From Artocarpus heterophyllus (lineage: Eukaryota; Streptophyta; Magnoliopsida; Rosales; Moraceae), in contig CM046327.1 in NCBI GenBank assembly GCA_025403435.1, forward strand, positions 14,376,218 through 14,440,217: a stretch of 64,000 nt of DNA. The letters run 5' to 3'. Numbering within the stretch: the stretch's first letter is position 1; every line of letters begins with the position of its first letter. The notes below the pieces were generated by a model. The model was given only the letters and a program-made list of their open reading frames with translations, was not told the DNA's origin and did not search any database. Of this stretch, positions 48,461-60,923 are shown piece after piece. The position numbers were made by a program, and so were the translations under genes.

Positions 48461-48889
48461 CACATTGTTAGGGTCCTTAACAATTACAAATTTCAACTGG
48501 GAAACAGTGTAACAACGCGAGTGAACAGAATGCTATATTTAGACCGTAAGTGTCTAAGTCAAGGAAGAAATATAGAATGCAGTTTTTTTTTTTTTTTAAC
48601 ATTACATGCAGGACATAATTAATTATGGTATATAAGGTCTATCAAAAAAGGAATTTTATACACATAAGGATATAAATGAGGTTAGAGTTGAATGGGTACA
48701 ATTTGTAAGTAGGTGTCTTACATGTAGCTAAAGTAGATAAATGATTATGTAAATTAGATGAATGTAAACGATTTTGTAAATATTTTGTATTTTAATGTAA
48801 ATATCTTATTTTACAACTAGAGCCTTATACTAATGGATAACACACAGGATTGGCCATCTTGTAGAAAACCAAAAATTTTGAATATTTTT

Positions 48890-49255
48890 TTGCCCAAAAC
48901 CAATTTTTCATGACAGTTTCTAACACAAACCGTCATGGAAACACAACCTTATATGACAGTTTCTATGAAGAACCATCACGTAAGACATAAGAGATCCAAT
49001 TTTTCACGACAGTTTTTAATAAAAACCATCGTGTAATGTTCAAATTCCACGATGGTTTTTCATAAAACCGCCTTGGAGGATACACGCCAAATGACCTTGA
49101 TTGCTGCCTTAAGAGGCCTTCCATGACGGTAAAAAACCACCTAGAGAAGTCCAGATAATACCACAACAAAGGATTTCATGAAAGTTGTTTAAATGTCGTG
49201 AAAATTTTCCACAATGGTTTAAAATCGTCGTAGAAGGTCCAGTTCATAGCAGTGA
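48890..49255. repeat. CACTA right subterminal region and terminus
   Basis: At least eight variants of 'catgacagtttctaacacaaaccgtcatgg' and 'cacgatggtttttcataaaacc' in both orientations, ending at the degenerate inverted repeat. Such clusters bind the TNPA-like protein in En/Spm. Confidence 0.8.
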
Positions 49256-49258
49256 TAG

Positions 49259-51040
49259 TTTATTTTATGTCTATGCATAAATCATGCCATATTAGTTCTT
49301 GATAAGTACTTAATTTCATATATTATTCTGTCATTCTTTCTTAAGTTTTCTTTGTCAGTCTTCAAGTTTTCTTGTGTTTTTGTGTTTTGCAAGTATTTTG
49401 AGACAAGAGAATGAAAAGAAGGTGAAAAATATAGACTTAGGAATTTCACATAACATTGTTATTTTTGAACATTTGTATACGTCAGGCGCTGACACCACCA
49501 ACGAGGAGGAGGATTCTGAACATTCTAAATAGACATCTGCACCAACAATGTCTGTGACAACACCCCATCTATTCCCTCACCTATGCAGATTGTTAAGAAA
49601 GTCACAACCAAAGCATCAGGTCGAAGAAGAAGTAAGTTGCATAGAAGGAGACCCCATTCCGTCGTTCCAACATGAAGAAATAGTCTGTCTTTTTTTTTTT
49701 TTTTGGTCTCTACTATCTGGACATTTATAAGCCTGATTTGTTATTTGTTTTGAATTGTCTATGTCTATGTCTATGTCGTGTTGGATTATTAGTCTTTATT
49801 ATTTGTTTATGGGTCTGGTTTGCTAGTACTTTGTCCCTCTTTATTTCAAAAAAAAAAAAAAAATGAGAGCAACCTGGTATTTTTATTTTTGTTTGAATGT
49901 CGCACATGTGTTTTGTGCTTACAGGTTTCTTGTGCTAAAATGTATTTTGACAGGTGCAATTTGTATTTTGATAATAAGGATGCCAACGAGGAAATTGTTA
50001 GAAATTTCATTCCTATGTTTTAAATGTTGGCATATCATTTATCAACGTGTTTTTAATTGGAATTATTTTTATATTTTTGTGAGAGTTTTTTTGAGCTTAA
50101 TTGTAATTTTTTAAATTAAGCGTATATTATTTTACGCTAATTTTGATTTTTGGGAAATCAATTTCTGGTTGGAATATTCGGATTTATTGTGAAAAATTAT
50201 AATATGATTAAGTTTCCTATTTGGAGATTTATGACAACTTTTCTTAAATACGCAGGTCAATCATTCTGTCTTATGTGGACAAATTAATTTATTTATGATA
50301 AGTCCATAGTTCTCGTTTTGTCACTTTGGTTGATTGTTACATGCGAACACGTTGAGGCAGATATGGAAAGCTTATCTTTGTTGATCAAGCTTGTTAAATG
50401 AAGCTTTTTAAGGAAAGTTCAATCAACAAATTTAGAGTGAGTTGTTTTTGGAAATTTTTGCCTTGACACACTGGTAACAATTTTTTTTCTTCCCAAGTTT
50501 CCTCAAGTCTTAAAGTCAAAATTTTTTTAAAGAACCTCTCTCATACTGACTCACTTAATTTTGGGTTTGATTGATATTAATGTGAGCTATTTTTTGGAAG
50601 TATTATGTTGCTAATTTTGAATTTATTAGATGAAAATTAAAGAATATTCAAGTTTCTTTCTTTCGTTTTAGGTGGTGTGCATTCTTGTATTTAGCTCATT
50701 TGTCTCAACAAAACTGTGTTGGACAGCCCACATCCGTGGAGACAGTCAGAGTCAACTGCAGAAATTAATGGCAAATTCGAGGAATTGGAGGATGCATATT
50801 GGGATTAATGGCAACGGCTTTAAAGCCATTTTTGAATAGTTGGAATGAAGATAACCTGTACTGTAAATAAGCCCCTAGAATAAAGGAGTCTCTTGAAGAC
50901 ACTTTTGTATTTTCACTGCATTGTGAGTGTTTTCACTGTAAGCTTTAAGCGTGAGAAACAAACAAGAGAATTCTTGGACTTAACCATCGTCTCTCAAACC
51001 TTATAAAAATCGATCTAGATTGGTCATTCACTAGGAGTGG
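49259..51040. other. intergenic DNA between CACTA and Tekay element
   Basis: AT-rich; short frames without domains. The last ~330 bp and the bases after 60122 read as one sequence once the Tekay element is removed. Confidence 0.5.
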
Positions 51041-51045
51041 ATTAG

Positions 51046-53222
51046 TGTAACGTCCCGAAATTTATTTAATATTAATGTAATGTAAATGATGAATTAGTGT
51101 GCCATAATTAAAGTTTTAATTTTAATTAGATTATTTGGTTGGATTTTTAGTTTTTGGTTGTTTTGTTAAATTGATGTGTTCAAAAGATTCCTTGTTGATT
51201 TAAAATGATGTTTTGAGTTTTAAAACACAACAATTTGTAAAATGTTAAAAATACTCTGTTTTACAAAACCGTGGGCGGCACATGGTTTTCGCACAGTAAA
51301 ACCGCCCACCGATTTTCTCTATTTATTTCTCTCCTCTCTCTCTCTCTTCACTCTCACGGGCTCTCTCTCTCTCTTCACTCTCACGGGCTCTCTCTCTCTC
51401 TTCCCTCTCTCTCACTCGGCAGCCCCTCTCTCTCTCTCAATCTCTCTCAAATTTTTGATTTCCATTCGAATCCAAGCTTCGGAACAGCAAGGAGGAAGCT
51501 CGGGGACGTGATTCGGCGACCGAGAACGCGGATTGAAGCTTCGATTCGAGGTTAGATTCGAAATTTCTAAACTTTTTCAAAATTTTCAATTTTGTGTGTT
51601 TTTGAAATCTAAGTTTGTTTTAGCTTAGAAAACCGTGGATTTGTGTTAAATGAGCTTAGAACAACTAGAATCTAAACCTAGATTGAAGAAAAACGGATTG
51701 AATCTAAGATTTTTCATTTTTCTCCTAATTTTCTCATTTTCGGATTTTTGAAGATTTTGAGTTCAAATGTTGTTTAAATGATTCCAAACATGTTTTAGAA
51801 TGTTTTTCTATCAACTATAGTTATTTTTCATGCCTGGGAATTGAGAAATACAGGTTGGAATTCAGATTTGGATTTTGGGGATCGAGAAACCCGTGGCTGG
51901 GATTTCTGGATTTTCCCAGTTCGGCAGGCCGAAGTTCATGTTCGGCAGGCCGGAGTGATGATCGGCAAGCCGGTGTTCTTCCGACCGGCAGGCCAAATCT
52001 GGGGAAATGTTCGGCAGGCCGAACCTCGTTTCCGGCAGGCCGAACTGTGCAGTTCGGCAGGCCGAAGCAGGGCGTCCGGCAGGCCGACCGAGGCATGGAA
52101 AATTTTGTGATTTTTACCCGATTTCACTGTTTTGAACCCTAATTTAAATCCCAACCTTATAGGATGATTTTAATGATACAAATGGCACACTAGGACATCA
52201 TGAAATGATTTAGTAACATAGAATGTCTCGAACTAGATATTGATTGACTTAGTTTGTATCTAGGATCGTTCGTGGTTCCGTGGAGCTAACGTATAGCGGA
52301 CCGGGATTACGGTGTGGGGTACCGGCACGAGTACTGAGGTAGGACTTCTATCCTATTTCTTTGGTAGCCTGGTTTTGAAAGGATTTGGCTTTGAAAATGA
52401 TTTCTATCAAAATGTTTTCAACGGTTGTTTGAAAATGATTTTACCGGTTATATTTTTATATACCGTGACATGAAATGAATTTCATAATGAATGTAATTGA
52501 CAACACTCGGTAAATGGGTTTTGAATGATAATGATAATAACCACATGGGCATGATGCCATATCAGAGATCGGGTCGTGATCGACCTTGGGGGCAGGTCCC
52601 GAAACCCAGCTGGGCCACTACGGTGGTGATATCATGGTTTGCCTAGGTAAAAGTAAACTGGTGTTTTGATTTGACGAGTAGACTGTTCTGTGTCAGAACG
52701 GTTCTACTCAATTTATTTATTTATTTATTCAAATTTCTTTCTGTATAACTCCTGATAATGCTATGTTTCTTTGCATTAAATTATTTTATAAAACTTAGTC
52801 CTACTGAGCCTTTCGCTCACGTTTTATCTGTTTTAAATTCCCCCCTCTAGGTGGTTTCCCATTTAGGTTTGGAGAAGATTCTTCGGACCGAACTCAGGAG
52901 CAATAGGAAAATTTATTTGCAATCTGTATTTATTAATCAAGGCATGTAAGACTTAACTCTATTTGTACTTGGACTGTAATTGTATTTATGATATTGTCAG
53001 AACCATGTATGTGCACAAGTTGTGGGTTGTGGAACCCATATTCGCGGTTTTTATTCAATTATTGTTATTTGTTTAATGATTTTAAATTCTTTAACAAATG
53101 TGGTGGAAAAATCTCTTTATTTCTTGCTTGATTGGATTTTTAAACCCTTAATTTCAATTAAATTCTCTTTTAATTAATCTAAATATTCCGCCACGTCACC
53201 TCCCGTACTCCGGGGCGTGACA
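51046..53222 (+). repeat. Tekay element 5' LTR (2177 bp)
   Basis: One more copy than the 3' LTR of a 27-bp unit (tcactctcacgggctctctc...) near 51350-51400. Several of its differences from the 3' LTR are G-to-A or C-to-T, as expected from decay of methylated cytosines. Confidence 0.95.
51917..52090. repeat. cluster of TTCGGCAGGCCGAA palindromes in 5' LTR
   Basis: Eight copies or variants of TTCGGCAGGCCGAA within ~170 bp, each able to form a six-base stem with an AG loop. The same cluster is at 58813-58986 in the 3' LTR, where more copies keep the full palindrome. Confidence 0.9.
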
Positions 53223-53225
53223 GAA

Positions 53226-53237
53226 TGGTATCAGAGC
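53226..53237 (+). other. primer binding site (initiator tRNA-Met) of Tekay element
   Basis: TGGTATCAGAGC, 3 bp after the 5' LTR. Confidence 0.9.
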
Positions 53238-53327
53238 TCAAGGTTATGAACCTTGGGAATTGTGCACACATAGGTTTGACAATGAAATACCTCTGACAGT
53301 CCAAATTTTGTTTTCAGAAGTGAGAGA

Positions 53328-56300
53328 ATGGCACCTAGACGTCGTTCGACAGCTGACGCCGAGTTCGGAAATGATGAGGGCCTGATGAGGTCTATGATCG
53401 CGGCTTTCCGGCAGATGGCAGCCAGGACTAGACCGGAAGACTCCAGTGTTGGTAGTCGGCATGCTTTCTTTAAGGAATTTCGGCGGGCGTCTATTCCGAC
53501 TTTTGATGGCAATGGGGATCCGCAGTTAGCTGAGTATTGGTTGGATTCGATCTTGAAGCATCTTGATACCCTTGGTGTGCCTGAGGAGTATCGTGTGGAA
53601 TTCGCGGCGTATAAGCTCGAGGGTGGCGCTAACACCTGGTGGAAACAAACTAAGCGTCTGGAGCGCGGTGGCGATATCGGTTGGGACAAGTTCGAGGAGC
53701 TGTTCTATGATCGGTATTTTCCGCAGGGGTATAGAGATCAGAAGGCAGCTGAGTTTTATAGATTGCAGCAGGGTGATATGTCAGTTCGGGAGTACGAGGC
53801 AAAGTTTAGCGAGTTGGCTAGGTTTGCTCCATCAGCTGTGGCATCGGAGCGCGAGAAATGCATCAAGTTCCAGGAAGGACTCAAGGCTCCTATTCGGCGG
53901 CAGTTGGTTGCTCTACGGCTTAGAAGTTTCGGAGAGCTTGTGTCGTCGGCGATCTCCGTGGAGAATGATTACGTGCAGTATTGTGAGGACCGAGCCAAGG
54001 CTTCAGGAGGACCGCAGAGGAGTGGCAGGAAGAGCATCAGTAGTCGTCCAGCTCCGGGGAAAGGCAAGCAAGGCGGTGCGACCAGTGGCAGTAGCAGTTC
54101 GTCTGGCAGCGGGCGCAGCAATCCCTACAGCTTTCATTGTCATTTCTGTCAGCAGCCCGGACACATCAAGAGGAATTGCCCGATCAGGAGTGCTCGTCTT
54201 GGATCGCAGACCGGGGAGGATGCCAGTCGTTCATCTCAGCCTCAGCCTCAGACCCTACCTCCGCCTCCGCAGTACCCGCAGTTGCAGTATCCGCAGTTTT
54301 CTCCTCAGCAATTCTCATATCCGGCACGGGGACAGCAGCCGCAGTATTTTCAGCGCAGTGTTCCTCAGTATAGAGCTCCGAGTACAGGTAGTGTGCAGTC
54401 ATCTCCATCTCAGCAGCATCGGCCGAGTAATGCAGGACCCAGCAATGTCGGTAGAGGAAAAAGGAAGGCGCCAGTGCAGGTTCATGCAATGGCATCTGGA
54501 GGGTCAGATTCTCAGATTGGTAACGCGGTTGTCGATGGTATGGTTTTGGTTTCTAGATCTTTAGCTCGTGTTTTATTTGATATTGGTGCCTCTCATTCTC
54601 TCATTTCGAGTTCCTTTGTACATGCCTTGGGATTAGAAGTAGAAGAGTTTAATAAACCCCTAGTTATAACTTCTCCCTTGGGGCGGGTGTGTGTGAATTG
54701 TATGTGTAAATCTTGTAAAATAAAGATTGGGGATGAGATTTTGAAAAGTGATTTGATTGTACTCCCCATGAGTTCCTATGATGTGATTTTAGGGATGGAC
54801 TGGTTGTCCAGGTATAGTGCAGTTGTGGACTGCCAACTTAGAAAAGTGACCCTAGTGTCTGATAGTGGGACAGTGATCACTTACCAGGGTGGTGGTGATT
54901 GGCTAATGAGTGAGCGTCTCATGAAGTCATGTCTAGGAGGGCGAAGGAATCTAGATTGTTTTGCTTTTCTTGCCAATCTAGATTGCGAGCCCTATGTTTC
55001 GAGTAGTAGTGTAGCGATTCCGGTGGTTGGTGAGTTCGAGGATGTCTTCCCCGACGAGTTATCAGGATTACCACCGCATCGGGAGATTGAGTTTGGTATC
55101 GAGTTGTTTCCAGGGACATCACCGATTTCTATGGCACCTTATCGGATGGCGCCGGCAGAAATGAAGGAATTGAGGAGGCAACTTCAGGAGCTTGCTGATA
55201 AAGGATATATTCGGAATAGCACATCTCCGTGGGGAGCACCAGTTTTGTTCGCTAAGAAGCACGATGGGACTCTCAGGTTATGTGTGGATTATCGACAGCT
55301 GAATCGTGTTACGGTGAAGAACAAGTATCCCTTGCCTAGGATTGATGAGCTATTTGATCAGTTGGGAGGTTCGCGATACTTCTCGAAGATTGATTTGCGG
55401 TCAGGTTATCATCAGCTCAGAATCAAGGAAGAGGATATTCCCAAGACAGCATTTAGGACTCGGTATGGGCACTTCGAGTTTCTGGTTATGTCTTTCGGGT
55501 TGACGAATGCTCCAGCAGCTTTTATGGATTTGATGAACAGGATATTTAGGCCGTATCTGGATCAGTTTGTGATCGTGTTCATCGATGATATTCTTGTGTA
55601 TTCTAAGACATGGGAGGAGCATGAGCAGCATCTTCGGATCGTGCTTCAGACTCTGCGGGAACATCAGTTGTATGCTAAGAGGGAAAAGTGTGAGTTCTGG
55701 TTGACCGAGGTCAAATTTCTGGGTCATGTCATCTCGGAGCATGGTATTTCAGTGGATCCGTCCAAGATTGAAGCTATATTGGAGTGGGAACGACCAAGGA
55801 ATGTAGCGGAGATTCGCAGCTTCTTAGGTCTTGCTGGATATTACAGGAAATTTGTAAAGGACTTTTCGAAGATTGCAGCTCCATTGACGAGGTTGATCAG
55901 GAAAAACGTCAGGTTTGAGTGGGATGAAGATTGTGAGTCTGCTTTTCAGGAATTGAAGAACCGGTTGACTTCAGCTCCAGTATTAGTTATTCCTAGTAGT
56001 GATGAGCCGTATGAGGTTTATGCTGATGCTTCAGGGCGCGGACTTGGATGCGTGTTGATGCAGCATGGACGTGTGGTTGCGTACGGATCGAGACAGCTAC
56101 GACCTCACGAGCGAAATTATCCTACTCACGATTTAGAGCTTGCAGCGGTGATCTACGCGCTGAAGATTTGGAGATGTTACTTGTATGGAGCATCATTTCA
56201 GGTCTTCTCCGATCATAAGAGTTTGAGGCATTTGTTCACTCAGAGGGATCTCAACTTGAGGCAGCGCAGATGGGTAGAGTACATGGAGGATTATGATTTC

Positions 56301-57920
56301 GCGTTGCAGTATCATCCCGGGAAAGCTAATGTGGTAGCGGACGCGCTTAGCAGAAAGTCTTCAGGGATTCTCGCTTGTTTTATTTTTGAGGACTGGAGCA
56401 GGGATGCGACAGTGAGTGAGTATCGGCTACAGTATCATGACGACGGTGATCGAGTTTTGTTGTATCATGTGGAAGCGACTCCAGCTCTTGTTCGGATGGT
56501 GAAGCAAGGTCAGTGGCAGGATCGACATTTGCAGGGGATTTGGTCGCGGATTCAGAACGGAGAGCAGTTTGAGGAATGGAGCGTGCATGCAGATGGATCG
56601 TTGTACTTCCGGGAGCGTCTTGCAGTTCCAGTTATCGCCGAGGTGACGAAAGCCGTTCTAGATGAAGCTCATAGGTCTCAGTTTGCTATTCATCCGGGGA
56701 GCACCAAGATGTATCGTGATTTGAAGAGGCACTATTGGTGGAGAGGCATGAAGAAAGATGTTCGCGAGTACGTGGCCAAGTGTTCGACGTGTCTTCAGGT
56801 GAAAGCTGAGCACCAGAAGCCTGCAGGTCAGCTTCAGCCGCTTCCTATTCCAGGGTGGAAATGGGAGCATGTGACGATGGATTTCCTCACAGGTTTGCCG
56901 AGGACGGAGCAGCGGCATGATGCAGTTTGGGTTGTGGTCGACAGGTTGACGAAATCGGCGCATTTCATTCCGTTTAGGTCGACGTGTTCCAGGAAGATTC
57001 TTGGGGAGCTGTATATGCAGAACATTGTGAGGTTGCATGGAGTTCCTTTGTCCATCACCTCTGATCGAGACACCAGGTTTAATGCTAAGTACTGGAGGAG
57101 TTTTCAGGAGGCTTTGGGTACAGATTTGAACTTCAGTACGGCGTTTCATCCTCAGACTGATGGGCAGTCTGAGCGGGTTATTCAGGTTCTCGAGGATATG
57201 TTGCGTGCTTGTGCGTTGGACTTCGGCGGGAATTGGAAGCAATGTTTGCATTTGGCGGAGTTCGCGTACAACAACAGTTATCAGGCGAGTATCGGTATGG
57301 CACCATTTGAGGCGTTGTATGGGCGACCGTGTCGGTCACCTGTGTGTTGGGCCGAGCCGGAGGATAGAGTTATTCTTGGGCCAGATGAGATTCGTGACAG
57401 CAATGAGAAAGTCGCGGTGATTCGGGATCGGTTGAGAGCAGCTCAGAGTCGGCAGAAGAGCTACGCGGATAGGAGACGTAGACCCTTAGAGTTCGCGGTT
57501 GGAGATTTTGTTCTCTTGAGGGTGTCACCTCGTAAGGGAACTATGCGGTTCGGGGTGAGTGGGAAACTCGCGCCGAGGTATATTGGGCCGTTCGAGATCA
57601 CTCAGCGTGTTGGTGTGGTCGCTTATCGGCTTGATCTTCCGCCCGAACTTTCTCATGTGCACGATGTGTTTCATGTGTCTATGCTTAGGAAGTGTCCACC
57701 TGAGCAGGGTAAGATAGTATCGTTTCGCGATGTACAGGTTCAGGAGGATACGACGTACGAAGAAGTGCCGATTCAGATCATCGACCGGAAAGTGATTAGC
57801 TTGCGTCGTCGTGAGATATCGTTGGTAAAGGTCGTGTGGCAGCATCACGGGGTTGATGAAGCCACTTGGGAACTAGAGTCGGGTATGCGGGAGTTATATC
57901 CGCATTTGTTTTGCTTTTGA
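53328..57920 (+). CDS. Gag-Pol polyprotein, Ty3/gypsy chromovirus (Tekay/Del)
   Basis: 1530 codons without a stop or shift. Order: Gag (retrotransposon-gag domain ~50-230), zinc knuckle C271-X2-C274-X4-H279-X4-C284, a Pro/Gln-rich linker (300-380), aspartic protease (~410-500), reverse transcriptase (~600-800, FIDD at 751-754), RNase H (D900 in VYADAS), integrase with HHCC zinc site (H1115, H1122, C1152, C1155) and D1185, D1246, E1282 (35 residues between the last two), and a C-terminal chromodomain-like end (about 1478-1528: IIDRKV..LRRREI..VKVVW....DEATWE.E..M...YPHLF). It supplies replication, cDNA integration and probably heterochromatin targeting. One defect stands out: the protease active site is D418-I-G-A rather than DTGA or DSGA (ATT at 54582-54584), expected to abolish maturation. 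Start is the first Met after the leader. Confidence 0.95.
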   Translation: MAPRRRSTADAEFGNDEGLMRSMIAAFRQMAARTRPEDSSVGSRHAFFKEFRRASIPTFDGNGDPQLAEYWLDSILKHLDTLGVPEEYRVEFAAYKLEGGANTWWKQTKRLERGGDIGWDKFEELFYDRYFPQGYRDQKAAEFYRLQQGDMSVREYEAKFSELARFAPSAVASEREKCIKFQEGLKAPIRRQLVALRLRSFGELVSSAISVENDYVQYCEDRAKASGGPQRSGRKSISSRPAPGKGKQGGATSGSSSSSGSGRSNPYSFHCHFCQQPGHIKRNCPIRSARLGSQTGEDASRSSQPQPQTLPPPPQYPQLQYPQFSPQQFSYPARGQQPQYFQRSVPQYRAPSTGSVQSSPSQQHRPSNAGPSNVGRGKRKAPVQVHAMASGGSDSQIGNAVVDGMVLVSRSLARVLFDIGASHSLISSSFVHALGLEVEEFNKPLVITSPLGRVCVNCMCKSCKIKIGDEILKSDLIVLPMSSYDVILGMDWLSRYSAVVDCQLRKVTLVSDSGTVITYQGGGDWLMSERLMKSCLGGRRNLDCFAFLANLDCEPYVSSSSVAIPVVGEFEDVFPDELSGLPPHREIEFGIELFPGTSPISMAPYRMAPAEMKELRRQLQELADKGYIRNSTSPWGAPVLFAKKHDGTLRLCVDYRQLNRVTVKNKYPLPRIDELFDQLGGSRYFSKIDLRSGYHQLRIKEEDIPKTAFRTRYGHFEFLVMSFGLTNAPAAFMDLMNRIFRPYLDQFVIVFIDDILVYSKTWEEHEQHLRIVLQTLREHQLYAKREKCEFWLTEVKFLGHVISEHGISVDPSKIEAILEWERPRNVAEIRSFLGLAGYYRKFVKDFSKIAAPLTRLIRKNVRFEWDEDCESAFQELKNRLTSAPVLVIPSSDEPYEVYADASGRGLGCVLMQHGRVVAYGSRQLRPHERNYPTHDLELAAVIYALKIWRCYLYGASFQVFSDHKSLRHLFTQRDLNLRQRRWVEYMEDYDFALQYHPGKANVVADALSRKSSGILACFIFEDWSRDATVSEYRLQYHDDGDRVLLYHVEATPALVRMVKQGQWQDRHLQGIWSRIQNGEQFEEWSVHADGSLYFRERLAVPVIAEVTKAVLDEAHRSQFAIHPGSTKMYRDLKRHYWWRGMKKDVREYVAKCSTCLQVKAEHQKPAGQLQPLPIPGWKWEHVTMDFLTGLPRTEQRHDAVWVVVDRLTKSAHFIPFRSTCSRKILGELYMQNIVRLHGVPLSITSDRDTRFNAKYWRSFQEALGTDLNFSTAFHPQTDGQSERVIQVLEDMLRACALDFGGNWKQCLHLAEFAYNNSYQASIGMAPFEALYGRPCRSPVCWAEPEDRVILGPDEIRDSNEKVAVIRDRLRAAQSRQKSYADRRRRPLEFAVGDFVLLRVSPRKGTMRFGVSGKLAPRYIGPFEITQRVGVVAYRLDLPPELSHVHDVFHVSMLRKCPPEQGKIVSFRDVQVQEDTTYEEVPIQIIDRKVISLRRREISLVKVVWQHHGVDEATWELESGMRELYPHLFCF

Positions 57921-57953
57921 GATGAGTTGTAAATTTCGAGGACGAAATTTCTT

Positions 57954-57968
57954 TTAGGGGTAGAGAGC
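57954..57968 (+). other. polypurine tract of Tekay element
   Basis: taggggtagagagc directly before the 3' LTR, preceded by the 'atttcgaggacgaaatttc' motif. Confidence 0.8.
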
Positions 57969-60117
57969 TGTAACGTCCCGAAATTTATTTAATATTAATG
58001 TAATGTAAATGATGAATTAGTGTGCCATAATTAAAGTTTTAACTTTAATTAGATTATTTGGTTGGATTTTTAGTTTTTGGTTGTTTTGTTAAATTGATGT
58101 GTTCAAAAGATTCCTTGTTGATTTAAAATGATGTTTTGAGTTTTAAAACACAACAATTTGTAAAATGTTAAAAATACTCTGTTTTACAAAACCGTGGGCG
58201 GCACATGGTTTTCGCACAGTAAAACCGCCCACCGATTTTCTCTATTTATTTCTCTCCTCTCTCTCTCTCTTCACTCTCACGGGCTCTCTCTCTCTCTTCC
58301 CTCTCTCTCACTCGGCAGCCCCTCTCTCTCTCTCAATCTCTCTCAAATTTTTGATTTCCATTCGAATCCAAGCTTCGGAACAGCAAGGAGGAAGCTCGGG
58401 GACGTGATTCGGCGACCGAGAACGCGGATTGAAGCTTCGATTCGAGGTTAGATTCGAAATTTCTAAACTTTTTCAAAATTTTCAATTTTGTGTGTTTTTG
58501 AAATCTAAGTTTGTTTTAGCTTAGAAAACCGTGGATTTGTGTTAAATGAGCTTAGAACAACTAGAATCTAAACCTAGATTGAAGAAAAACGGATTGAATC
58601 TAAGATTTTTCATTTTTCTCCTAATTTTCTCATTTTCGGATTTTTGAAGATTTTGAGTTCAAATGTTGTTTAAATGATTCCAAACATGTTTTAGAATGTT
58701 TTTCTATCAACTATAGTTATTTTTCATGCCTGGGAATTGAGAAAAACAGGTTGGAATTCAGATTTGGATTTTGGGGATCGAGAAACCCGTGGCTGGGATT
58801 TCTGGATTTTCCCAGTTCGGCAGGCCGAAGTTCATGTTCGGCAGGCCGAAGTGATGATCGGCAGGCCGGTGTTCTTCCGACCGGCAGGCCGAATCTGGGG
58901 AAATGTTCGGCAGGCCGAACCTCGTTTCCGGCAGGCCGAACTGTGCAGTTCGGCAGGCCGAAGCAGGGCGTCCGGCAGGCCGACCGAGGCATGGAAAATT
59001 TTGTGATTTTTACCCGATTTCACTGTTTTGAACCCTAATTTAAATCCCAACCTTATAGGATGATTTTAATGATACAAATGGCACACTAGGACATCATGAA
59101 ATGATTTAGTAACATAGGATGTTTCGAACTAGATATTGATTGACTTAGTTTGTATCTAGGATCGTTCGTGGTTCCGTGGAGCTAACGTATAGCGGACCGG
59201 GATTACGGTGTGGGGTACCGGCACGAGTACTGAGGTAGGACTTCTATCCTATTTCTTTGGTAGCCTGGTTTTGAAAGGATTTGGCTTTGAAAATGATTTC
59301 TATCAAAATGTTTTCAACGGTTGTTTGAAAATGATTTTACCGGTTATATTTTTATATACCGTGACATGAAATGAATTTCATAATGAATGTAATTGACAAC
59401 ACTCGGTAAATGGGTTTTGAATGATAATGATAATAACCACATGGGCATGATGCCATATCAGAGATCGGGTCGTGATCGACCTTGGGGGCAGGTCCCGAAA
59501 CCCAGCTGGGCCACTACGGTGGTGATATCATGGTTTGCCTAGGTAAAAGTAAACTGGTGTTTTGATTTGACGAGTAGACTGTTCTGTGTCAGAACGGTTC
59601 TACTCAATTTATTTATTTATTTATTCAAATTTCTTTCTGTATAACTCCTGATAATGCTATGTTTCTTTGCATTAAATTATTTTATAAAACTTAGTCCTAC
59701 TGAGCCTTTCGCTCACGTTTTACTGTTTTAAATCCCCCCCTCTAGGTGGTTTCCCATTTAGGTTTGGAGAAGATTCTTCGGACCGAACTCAGGAGCAATA
59801 GGAAAATTTATTTGCAATCTGTATTTATTAATCAAGGCATGTAAGACTTAACTTTATTTGTACTTGGACTGTAATTGTATTTATGATATTGTCAGAACCA
59901 TGTATGTGCACAAGTTGTGGGTTGTGGAACCCATATTCGCGGTTTTTATTCAATTATTGTTATTTGTTTAATGATTTTAAATTCTTTAACAAATGTGGTG
60001 GAAAAATCTCTTTATTTCTTGCTTGATTGGATTTTTAAACCCTTAATTTCAATTAAATTCTCTTTTAATTAATCTAAATATTCCGCCACGTCACCTCCCG
60101 TACTCCGAGGCGTGACA
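57969..60117 (+). repeat. Tekay element 3' LTR (2149 bp)
   Basis: Partner of 51046-53222, with one fewer 27-bp CT-rich unit. Confidence 0.95.
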
Positions 60118-60122
60118 ATTAG

Positions 60123-60900
60123 TTGGATTGAAAATGAGTGATTATTCTTGGAGTAGATTGGTTAGACCAAAGGCAAGCTTTACAAGCCTGAGCTTGAAGA
60201 AAGGGAGAGGTTTCACTAGTTTATGAGTGTCGGAGAGTTTAAGCGTTTTTATAATTTTAATTCCTTGTAACTGTCATTTGAAACAACAAGAGTTCTATCT
60301 TTCAAGCTGGTGTGCTTTGCATCCGTGTTTTTTTTTCCCCAAGTTGGTTTTTTGGCTATGTTAAACAATCGTATTTGGCGCTGATTTATATATATATATA
60401 TATTTGTGATTATTTATGTTCATTAATTTTATTACAGAATTATTTGTCAAAATAATTTCATTCTGTTGTTTTTAATGTGTTCATTTAGTCATGTTTAACA
60501 GGTTCGTTTGTTAGAACTTATAGTATCAGAATAAATTATAAAATTAGAAGGACCCCTAGCCAATCTATTATTTCTAAATTATCTAAGAGCATGCTTAATA
60601 CATTGTATTAACGCCTTCTATTGTATTATTTAAAATACATATTGTTTAGTGACATCTATACATCATATTATTTACCATGCAATTAAAAATTAATATAATA
60701 TAAATTGTGATATTGAATACAACCAAACACTTTGTATTAGACTATATTATATAATTTAACCAAAAATAAACAATATATCACATAATTATAATACTATACA
60801 ATACAATATGATGTAATAAATATAACACGCGTGAGAAAAAAAACCTTTCCTCAAAGAGGCGATATACCATCCCCATGAGCAAGTGATAGGTTTTCCTCCT
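60123..60900. other. intergenic DNA right of Tekay element
   Basis: Continues the sequence broken at 51045. Contains a (TA)n tract at 60389-60404. Nothing else recognised. Confidence 0.5.
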
Positions 60901-60923
60901 TTCCCTGTCGTCTGTTTCTGACG

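Larger units (their letters stand above)
28791..49255 (+). mobile_element. CACTA (En/Spm) DNA transposon, decayed, with two nested LTR insertions
   Basis: Termini CATTACTAGAAACTTG (left) and CACTGCTATGAACTGG (complement of right) are degenerate CACTA inverted repeats. The flanking triplet ATA (28788-28790, 49256-49258) is the expected 3-bp target duplication. Both ends carry clustered subterminal motifs (variants of acgatggtttt and its complement, 28900-29030 and 48905-49235). The interior has TNP2 transposase and Transposase_24/Ulp1-like remnants in the usual order. It spans 20.5 kb, ~8.7 kb without the solo LTR at 30074-33604 and the element at 35241-43447. Many stops: not autonomous. Confidence 0.88.
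51046..60117 (+). mobile_element. Ty3/gypsy Tekay/Del-type chromovirus, nearly intact (9.07 kb)
   Basis: LTRs at 51046-53222 and 57969-60117 start TGTAACGTCCCG and end GGCGTGACA. Target duplication ATTAG (51041-51045, 60118-60122) is perfect. Primer site at 53226, polypurine tract at ~57954-57968, one uninterrupted Gag-Pol with a C-terminal chromodomain-like tail. LTRs over 2 kb with such a tail fit the Tekay/Del clade. LTRs differ at roughly ten substitutions plus one 27-bp unit, so insertion is fairly young. Confidence 0.95.

Noticed and set aside
53563..54564. A 333-codon frame overlapping gag in another phase, and antisense frames over pol.
   Set aside because: Frame shadows of the intact Gag-Pol, with biased composition and no domains.
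50717..60367. A possible solo copia LTR (TGTTGGACAG ... TTAAACA) interrupted by the Tekay element.
   Set aside because: No target duplication or primer site found; the ends may be chance.
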